A stretch of DNA of 5,680 nucleotides. Source: Pseudomonadota bacterium. GTDB lineage: Bacteria; Pseudomonadota; Gammaproteobacteria; Xanthomonadales; Xanthomonadaceae. The stretch covers positions 1 to 5,680 of the forward strand of contig JAHWKC010000161.1 of the NCBI GenBank assembly GCA_019348095.1, given 5' to 3'. This document shows, one piece after another, positions 1-4,340 of the stretch; the stretch's first letter is position 1, and every line of letters starts with the position of its first letter. The notes below the pieces were generated by a model, which was not told where the DNA came from, ran no database searches, and saw only the letters and a list, made by a program, of their open reading frames with translations. Both the position numbers and the translations under genes were made by a program.

Positions 1-278
1 ACGCCCGACCGCCCGCCGCGCCCGCGGAGGGGTACGCGAGGCGGCGGTTGCGGCGGTCGGGCGCGACGCGAGGCCCGCGCGGCCGGGGGAGGAGCCCGCG
101 GGCCGGAGGATCTGAGCGATCCGATCCGGCGTCGCTGGGTGAGGTGCCCCCGCTGCGGCCGCACGTCGCCGGGTGCGTCAGCCGGCGGACGGCGGCGGTC
201 AGAGCCGCCTGCGCCGCTCCGGCATCGCGCCCGCCCCGGCGACCGGCGTGATCGTGCCCTCTCGGGGCCGGCTCGCCT
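1..278. other. Unassigned, extremely GC-rich stretch
   Basis: I see no gene I can support here. All frames yield Arg/Pro/Gly/Ala-rich, low-complexity translations interrupted by stops. On the plus strand, frame 2 has stops at 113-115, 140-142 and 278-280, and frame 3 stops at 249-251. The first frame 2 stretch, before 113, reads loosely like a gene 3' end but matches no family I know. Base composition is even more GC-biased than the dinB-pqqU core, which suggests another genome or low-quality assembly at the contig edge. Confidence 0.5.
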
Positions 279-422
279 GACGCTCGCGGCCTGCGCCGGC
301 TGCACGGCGGGCACCTGGACGGGGTCCTCGCGCAGGTGCGCCGTGTGGTGAAGGCTCGCCTGGGCGTGGGCCCCGTGCGCTTCTGCGCGGTCGCCGCCGC
401 CCACGCCGCGCGGGGAGAAGGG
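279..422 (+). pseudogene. Possible Y-family polymerase (ImuB-like) fragment
   Basis: Plus-strand frame 3 encodes a short protein-like stretch. It starts DARGLRRLHGGHLDGVLAQV and continues with GVGPVRFCAVAAAHAAR. The order resembles the palm region of actinobacterial ImuB-like Y-family proteins: a D-x-x-G-L-x-x-L-x-G segment, a helix, then a G-V-G-P-x-R-F-x-A-x-A-A motif like the GVAPxKFLAKIA motif of Pol IV. No start, catalytic Asp or DE pair is visible, and the similarity ends near 420, where frame 1 takes over as the plausible coding frame. If real, it is a fragment from a lineage other than the core's. It could also be a chance open frame in GC-rich DNA. Confidence 0.25.
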
Positions 423-555
423 CGCTCAACGCTCACCTCGCGGGCAGCCGCACGGCGGTCCCGCGCTTGCGCCCGCGCCGGACCGGGCGCGGGCACCAGC
501 GCCGGGCGGCAACGCGCTGGCCGACGCCTTCGCCCGCGCCAAGCGTACGGACTGA
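421..555 (+). CDS. 3' end of a gene, possibly transcription accessory protein Tex
   Basis: Frame 1 runs through an Arg/Pro/Gly/Ala-rich stretch and ends with GGNALADAFARAKRTD followed by a TGA at 553-555. A flexible basic/proline-rich linker followed by a short amphipathic N-A-[LM]-A-D-A end resembles the C-terminus of Tex, an S1-domain RNA-binding protein of proteobacteria. The S1 domain itself is not in this frame. A stop at 349-351 closes frame 1 upstream, so the body of the gene is missing or replaced. The tail converges on dinB and is followed 21 bp later by a REP doublet, a usual position for these repeats. That supports a true gene end here. The Tex identification is a resemblance only. 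Confidence 0.35.
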   Translation, partial: GAQRSPRGQPHGGPALAPAPDRARAPAPGGNALADAFARAKRTD

Positions 556-576
556 TGACCACCCGTTCTAGGGTTC

Positions 577-667
577 GGTAGGAGCGACGTGAGTCGCGAG
601 CTCTACCTCCGAGGCAGGGCCGGAACCGCGGTCGCGGGCTTCGATCGCGACTTACGTCGCTCCTACC
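577..667. repeat. REP doublet (REPIN-like inverted pair), GACGT variant
   Basis: Two 23-nt arms at 577-599 and 645-667 are inverted copies with a single difference that still allows a G-T pair; a 45-nt spacer separates them. Each arm begins or ends with GTAGGAGCG/CGCTCCTAC. Each also contains its own small hairpin: GCGAC-GTGA-GTCGC at 584-597, and its TTAC-loop counterpart in the other arm. This is the architecture of the repetitive extragenic palindromes that RAYT (REP-associated Y1) transposases mobilise in Pseudomonas, Stenotrophomonas and relatives. It sits between two converging gene ends, 8 bp from the dinB stop, where the folded RNA could protect or end transcripts from both sides. No RAYT gene is in the window. 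Confidence 0.85.
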
Positions 668-674
668 AAGAGCT

Positions 675-1763
675 TCAGGGCGTGGGGAACAGGTCGCTTT
701 GGGTGATGTGGCGCTCGGCGTCGATGAAGCCTGACAGGCCCACACCCACCAGGCGATAGCGGGTGCTGGCGGGCAGCTCGACGCGCGTGCGCAATTCGCA
801 GGCGATGTCGCCCAGGTCTCGCAGCGACGCGGGGGGCGTGCCCGGGGTGAGGCTGCGGGTCAGCAGGCGGAAGTCGGCGGTCTTGAGCTTGAGCACCACC
901 GTGCGCGCAATCCGGCCCTGTTCGCGCCGGCCTTGTTCGCGCATGTAGCCGGCCCAGGTCTTCTCGGCGAGCCGGCGGATGTGCGGCTCCAGTCCCTCCA
1001 GCGGCAGGTCGTGCTCGAAGGTGTCTTCGGACGAGATCTGCAGGGTCGGGCGTTCGGAGCGTACCGGGGAGTCGTCGATGCCCAACGAGAGCTCGTGCAG
1101 GCGGCGGCCCCAGCGGCCGAAGCGCTGCTCCAGAGCCGGCAGCCCGCATGCGCGCAGATCCGCCACCCGCGTGATGTCGAGCTCGGCCAGCTTCGCCTCC
1201 ATGACCTTGCCGACGCCCGGCAGGCGGCCGACCGGCAGTGGCTCCAGAAAGCCGGCGACCTGATGCGGGCGGATCACGAAGATGCCGTCGGGCTTGCGCC
1301 AGTCCGAGGCGATCTTGGCCAGGAACTTGTTGGGCGCAACGCCGGCCGAGGCGGTCAGCCGGGTCTCCTCAAAGATCGCGGCGCGGATCGCTTCGGCGGT
1401 CTCGGTCGCGGTCGGCAGCCCGCTGGCGGTGACGTCGAGGTAGGCCTCGTCCAGCGACAGTGGCTCGATCAGGTCGGTGTGGCGGGAGAAGATCTCGCGC
1501 ACTTGCCTGGACACGGCCTTGTAGCGCACGAAATCCGGTGGCACGAACACCGCCTGCGGGCACAAGCGCTCGGCGCGCACCGCCGGCATCGCCGAGCGTA
1601 CCCCGAACTTGCGCGCCTCGTAGCTCGCCGCGCACACCACCGAGCGCGCGCCGCGCCACGCGACCACCACCGGCTGACCACGCAACGCCGGGTCGTCGCG
1701 CTGCTCGACCGAGGCGTAGAACGCGTCCATGTCGACGTGGAGGATCTTGCGCGGTGGCGGCAC
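675..1763 (-). CDS. dinB: DNA polymerase IV (Y-family translesion polymerase)
   Basis: Error-prone DNA polymerase that extends primers past lesions in the cytoplasm. The 362-residue product is slightly longer than E. coli Pol IV (351). The palm motif HVDMDAFYASVEQ supplies D11, with Y16 as the likely steric-gate residue. SLDEAYLD supplies D105 and E106, completing the metal-binding triad. GVAPNKFLAKIASDWRKPDG (141-160) is the Y-family fingers/palm signature, and LPGVGKVMEAKL (181-192) is the helix-hairpin-helix of the thumb. The little finger spans roughly 240-345, and QSDLF (355-359) is a canonical beta-clamp-binding tail. All key residues are present, so the enzyme should be active. The start is GTG (cac at 1761-1763); no good Shine-Dalgarno is visible, but little sequence precedes the first strand in relatives, so this start fits. 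An internal 15-bp duplication adds five residues. I see no LexA box upstream. Confidence 0.96.
   Translation of the reverse strand: MPPPRKILHVDMDAFYASVEQRDDPALRGQPVVVAWRGARSVVCAASYEARKFGVRSAMPAVRAERLCPQAVFVPPDFVRYKAVSRQVREIFSRHTDLIEPLSLDEAYLDVTASGLPTATETAEAIRAAIFEETRLTASAGVAPNKFLAKIASDWRKPDGIFVIRPHQVAGFLEPLPVGRLPGVGKVMEAKLAELDITRVADLRACGLPALEQRFGRWGRRLHELSLGIDDSPVRSERPTLQISSEDTFEHDLPLEGLEPHIRRLAEKTWAGYMREQGRREQGRIARTVVLKLKTADFRLLTRSLTPGTPPASLRDLGDIACELRTRVELPASTRYRLVGVGLSGFIDAERHITQSDLFPTP
913..942 (-). repeat. 15-bp tandem duplication inside dinB
   Basis: Two adjacent 15-bp units, 913-927 and 928-942, differ at one base. On the minus strand both encode Arg-Glu-Gln-Gly-Arg (residues 275-279 and 280-284); the difference is the synonymous CAA/CAG. 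They lie in the little finger, at the turn between a helix (KTWAGYM) and the TVVLKLKT strand, where relatives I recall have a shorter loop. It keeps the frame and probably lengthens a surface loop near DNA. Confidence 0.85.
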
Positions 1764-1876
1764 GGGGTTGGAGGGGAGTGGTGGGCGACACGCTAGCTTG
1801 GCATGCGTGTGTCATCGGCGGTGGAGGGCGGTGGCTGGCAGCGCAAATACTCACCGCTTTGCCGTCTTGCCCGTGC

Positions 1877-1902
1877 TGCTCCCCCTTTGGAAAAGGGGGG
1901 CA
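1877..1902. repeat. C-run/G-run hairpin, dispersed extragenic repeat type
   Basis: Five C and three T pair with three A and five G around a GGA loop (stem 1881-1888 with 1892-1899). Outer pairs 1877-1878 with 1901-1902 can extend the stem past a bulge. Sequence of the form CCCCCTTTGGAAAAGGGGGG, followed by an AGGGGGATT stretch, recurs between genes in many bacterial genomes, which is why six-frame translations here give PPF-x-KG peptides. It lies in the divergent dinB/pqqU spacer. It is not a convincing intrinsic terminator, as no T-run follows. A role in mRNA folding is possible. Confidence 0.55.
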
Positions 1903-1933
1903 GGGGGATTTGCTCTTGCAGCAACGGACCCAA

Positions 1934-1952
1934 CGCAATGATCATCGTTCGC
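1934..1952 (+). promoter_or_regulatory. Possible Fur box upstream of pqqU
   Basis: The 19 bases from 1934 match the Fur consensus GATAATGATAATCATTATC at 12 of 19 positions, centred on the perfect palindrome ATGATCAT (1938-1945). The site ends 38 bp before the pqqU ATG. A weak promoter can be drawn with TTGCAG at 1916-1921 and AATGAT at 1937-1942, 15 bp apart; in that case Fur would cover the -10. Iron control is common for TonB-dependent receptors. The match is moderate, and in a GC-rich genome an AT-rich island could give it by chance. Confidence 0.35.
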
Positions 1953-1990
1953 TTGGCAAACTCGACGATCCGTCTCTTCCGCATGGCCAG

Positions 1991-4150
1991 ATGACCCACA
2001 GCAGACTTTCGCCCCCGATCCGTCGCACGGCACGAGGAACCGCAATCGCCACGGCGATGGTCGCCGCGGTCTCGTTCCCGTCGGCGAGCGCTCAGGAAGC
2101 CGACGCCCCCGCCGCCGCCATGCTCGACCGCATTGAAGTCGTCGGCCGCATGCGGCCGCTGTCGAGCTTTCCCGGCGCGGTCAGCGTGGTCGATGGCGAC
2201 ACCCTGCGCGATGGCCAGCGCCAGGTCAGCCTGGCCGAAAGCCTGGGCCGCGTGCCTGGCGTCACCGTGCTGGACCGGCAGAACTACGCCCAGGACCTGC
2301 AGGTCCAGAGCCGCGGCTTCGGCGCGCGCTCGACCTTCGGCATCCGCGGCATCCGGTTGATCGTCGACGGCATCCCCTTGTCTGCGGCGGACGGTCAGGG
2401 CCAGGCGGGCAGCTTCCCGCTCGACACGCTCGACCGCATCGAAGTGCTGCGCGGGCCGCTGGCGCTGCAGTACGGCAACGCGGCCGGCGGTGCGATCGTC
2501 GGATATACGGAACTGGATGGTGACGATCGCCAGTCGCTCGAAGGATGGCTCGGCAGCGATGACAGCTACCGCATCGGCGCACGCATCGACGGCAGCGAGG
2601 CGGACGAACGGCTGCGCTGGCGAGTGCACGGCAGCCGCTTCCAGACCGATGGCGCCCGGCCGCACAGCGCAGCGGAGCGCTCGCAGTTCAGCGCGGTCGC
2701 GCAATGGACGCCGCGCGAGGGCGAGCGCCTGCGGCTGGTGCTCAACGCGCTGTCGCAGCCCGATACCCAGGACCCGCTCGGGCTGACCCGCGAGGCGTGG
2801 CAGCGCGACGCGCACGGCACCGCACCGGCCGCAGCGGAGTTCGACACCCGCAAGCGCATCGAGAACCACCAGCTAGGACTGGGCTGGCAACGCGACTACG
2901 CACCCGGCCGTGAGGCCTGGGTCAACGGCCATCGCATCCACCGCGACGTTGTGCAATTTCTGTCGGTGCCGGTGTTCGCCCAGGCACCGGCGAGCAGCGC
3001 CGGCGGCGTGATCGACATCATGCGGCGCTCCAGCGGCGTCGATGCCGGCCACCGCTGGCGCGGCGAGCGCGGCGCGGTCGCGGTCGGGGTCGAGCTGTCG
3101 CGGCTGGACGAGGCCCGTACCGGCTACGAGAATTTTCTCGGCAGCACCTCCGGCGAGCCGGTGCTGGGCGTGCGCGGACGCCTGCGCCGCAACGAGGACA
3201 ATCGCGTGGACAGCCGCGACGCCTACCTCATCGGCGATCTGACCCTTACGCCGCAATGGACCGCACTGGGCGCGGTCAGGCATGCGCGGCTGACCTTTAC
3301 CTCCGACGATCACTACATCGTGCCGGGCAACGGTGATGGCAGCGGTCAGACCGACTATCGCGAGACCGCCGCCTCGCTCGGCATCGCCCGGGCCCTCGAT
3401 GATGGTGAAGTGTTCGCCAGCATCGGGCGCGGCTTCGAGACGCCGACGATCACCGAATCGGCCTACCGGCCCGACGGGGAGAGCGGCTTCAATCGCGACC
3501 TGGTACCGGCGCACTTCGTCTCCGCCGAGATCGGCGCGCGTTGGCGCTTCGGCACCGCGACGGCGAGCATCGCGGCGTACCGCGTCGATGGCGAGGAGGA
3601 GATCGTGCCGGCGCAGAGCAGCGGCGGGCGCACCAGTTACGCCAATGCCGGCCGCACCCGGCGCGACGGCATCGAGGCCGGCCTGGACGGCCGTTTCGGC
3701 CGGCAGTGGTCGTATGTGCTGACGGCGAACTTCATCCGCGCGCGCTTCGAGCAGGACTTCAGCTATCGCGTGACCCGCGGGCAGACCGAGGTGCGGACGG
3801 TGGAGGCGGGCAATCGCATCCCCGGCATCCCACCCGCCCACGGCTATGCCGAGCTGAAGTGGCGGACACCGTCGCAGCGCTTCAGCACGGCGATGGAAGC
3901 CCGCGTCGGCGACCGGATCCCCACCGATGACCGCAACACCGATGCCGCGCCCGGTCACGCACGCTTCTCCTTGCGCGCGCAGTGGCGGCTGCACGGCGAA
4001 GGCGGGTGGTATGGCTTTGCGCGCGTGGACAACCTGCTGGACCGCGACTACATCGGCTCGGTGATCGTCAACCAGGGCAACGGGCGGTTTTTCGAGCCGG
4101 GCCCGGGGCGCAGTTTTACCGTCGGGCTCGGGTGGCGCTCGGGCCGGTGA
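1991..4150 (+). CDS. pqqU: TonB-dependent outer-membrane receptor, PqqU/YncD family
   Basis: A 719-residue outer-membrane beta-barrel closely resembling E. coli YncD (700 aa), identified as PqqU, the TonB-dependent importer of the redox cofactor PQQ. Residues 1-34 are a signal peptide (RR, hydrophobic core, cleavage after ASA). LDRIEVVG (45-52) is a likely TonB box. The plug covers about 58-170, with SRGFGARSTFGIRGIRL (107-123), VDGIP, DGQGQ and EVLRGPLALQYGNAAGG (151-167). The barrel follows, with motifs I recall in YncD: DDHYIVPGNGDGSG (439-452), GRGFETPTITES (479-490), SSGGRTSYANAGRTRR (543-558) and VDNLLDRDYIGSVIVN (679-694). The barrel ends FTVGLGW, with three residues after it. The two close cysteines of E. 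coli YncD near the NR[IM]PGI motif are absent. The start is the only in-frame ATG near the signal peptide; its Shine-Dalgarno is poor and a short ORF overlaps it (ATGA). PQQ as substrate is inferred from family membership. Confidence 0.9.
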   Translation: MTHSRLSPPIRRTARGTAIATAMVAAVSFPSASAQEADAPAAAMLDRIEVVGRMRPLSSFPGAVSVVDGDTLRDGQRQVSLAESLGRVPGVTVLDRQNYAQDLQVQSRGFGARSTFGIRGIRLIVDGIPLSAADGQGQAGSFPLDTLDRIEVLRGPLALQYGNAAGGAIVGYTELDGDDRQSLEGWLGSDDSYRIGARIDGSEADERLRWRVHGSRFQTDGARPHSAAERSQFSAVAQWTPREGERLRLVLNALSQPDTQDPLGLTREAWQRDAHGTAPAAAEFDTRKRIENHQLGLGWQRDYAPGREAWVNGHRIHRDVVQFLSVPVFAQAPASSAGGVIDIMRRSSGVDAGHRWRGERGAVAVGVELSRLDEARTGYENFLGSTSGEPVLGVRGRLRRNEDNRVDSRDAYLIGDLTLTPQWTALGAVRHARLTFTSDDHYIVPGNGDGSGQTDYRETAASLGIARALDDGEVFASIGRGFETPTITESAYRPDGESGFNRDLVPAHFVSAEIGARWRFGTATASIAAYRVDGEEEIVPAQSSGGRTSYANAGRTRRDGIEAGLDGRFGRQWSYVLTANFIRARFEQDFSYRVTRGQTEVRTVEAGNRIPGIPPAHGYAELKWRTPSQRFSTAMEARVGDRIPTDDRNTDAAPGHARFSLRAQWRLHGEGGWYGFARVDNLLDRDYIGSVIVNQGNGRFFEPGPGRSFTVGLGWRSGR

Positions 4151-4170
4151 ACGAATCCGCGAAATAGGCT

Positions 4171-4246
4171 GTAGGAGCGGCTTCAGCCGCGATCGGCTAC
4201 ATCAGCGCCTGCGCCGGTTCGTGATCGCGGCTGAAGCCGCTCCTAC
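4171..4246. repeat. REP doublet (REPIN-like inverted pair), GGCTTCAGCC variant
   Basis: Arms 4171-4194 and 4223-4246 are perfect 24-bp inverted copies separated by 28 nt. Each arm carries an inner hairpin (GCGGC-TTCA-GCCGC at 4177-4190 in the first). The flanking GTAGGAGCG/CGCTCCTAC is shared with the doublet at 577-667, but the inner stem differs: GCGGC here, GCGAC there. It starts 20 bp after the pqqU stop and before the gcdH promoter, so it could fold at the end of the pqqU transcript and separate it from the next gene. Confidence 0.9.
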
Positions 4247-4309
4247 GGCGGCATCGCCAATGCGTGTTCTCGCGGCAGTCGCGGGGTGCCGCCGCCGCCG
4301 GGGCGCCGA

Positions 4310-4315
4310 TACAAT
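4310..4315 (+). promoter_or_regulatory. Probable -10 box (TACAAT) of the gcdH promoter
   Basis: TACAAT matches the sigma-70 consensus TATAAT at five of six positions and lies 25 bp before the ATG at 4341. It would give a leader of about 20 bases. No good -35 hexamer appears 16-18 bp upstream; the region is G/C-only. Position and match make it the best promoter candidate in the window. Confidence 0.5.
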
Positions 4316-4340
4316 GGCGTTTTTCCACCCGAGCGCACCC

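Noticed and set aside
577..667. CRISPR-like or riboswitch interpretation of the REP palindromes
   Set aside because: There are only two inverted arms, not a direct-repeat array with spacers, and both doublets sit at gene 3' ends. They fit REP elements.
933..1796. Plus-strand 287-aa open frame opposite dinB
   Set aside because: dinB on the minus strand has all Y-family motifs; the antisense frame is a GC-rich shadow.
1877..1915. Rho-independent terminator at the C/G-run hairpin
   Set aside because: No T-run follows on either strand, and it lies between divergent genes where no transcript is expected to end.
1460..1990. In-frame extension of the pqqU ORF upstream to 1460, antisense to dinB
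   Set aside because: The translation is Arg/Pro-rich noise from GC-rich DNA opposite dinB. The signal peptide begins right after the ATG at 1991.
2873..3994. Minus-strand 373-aa open frame, with its 358-aa neighbour at 1793-2869
   Set aside because: Both are antisense to the well-supported pqqU gene, are low-complexity Ala/Arg/Gly-rich, and carry no recognisable motif.
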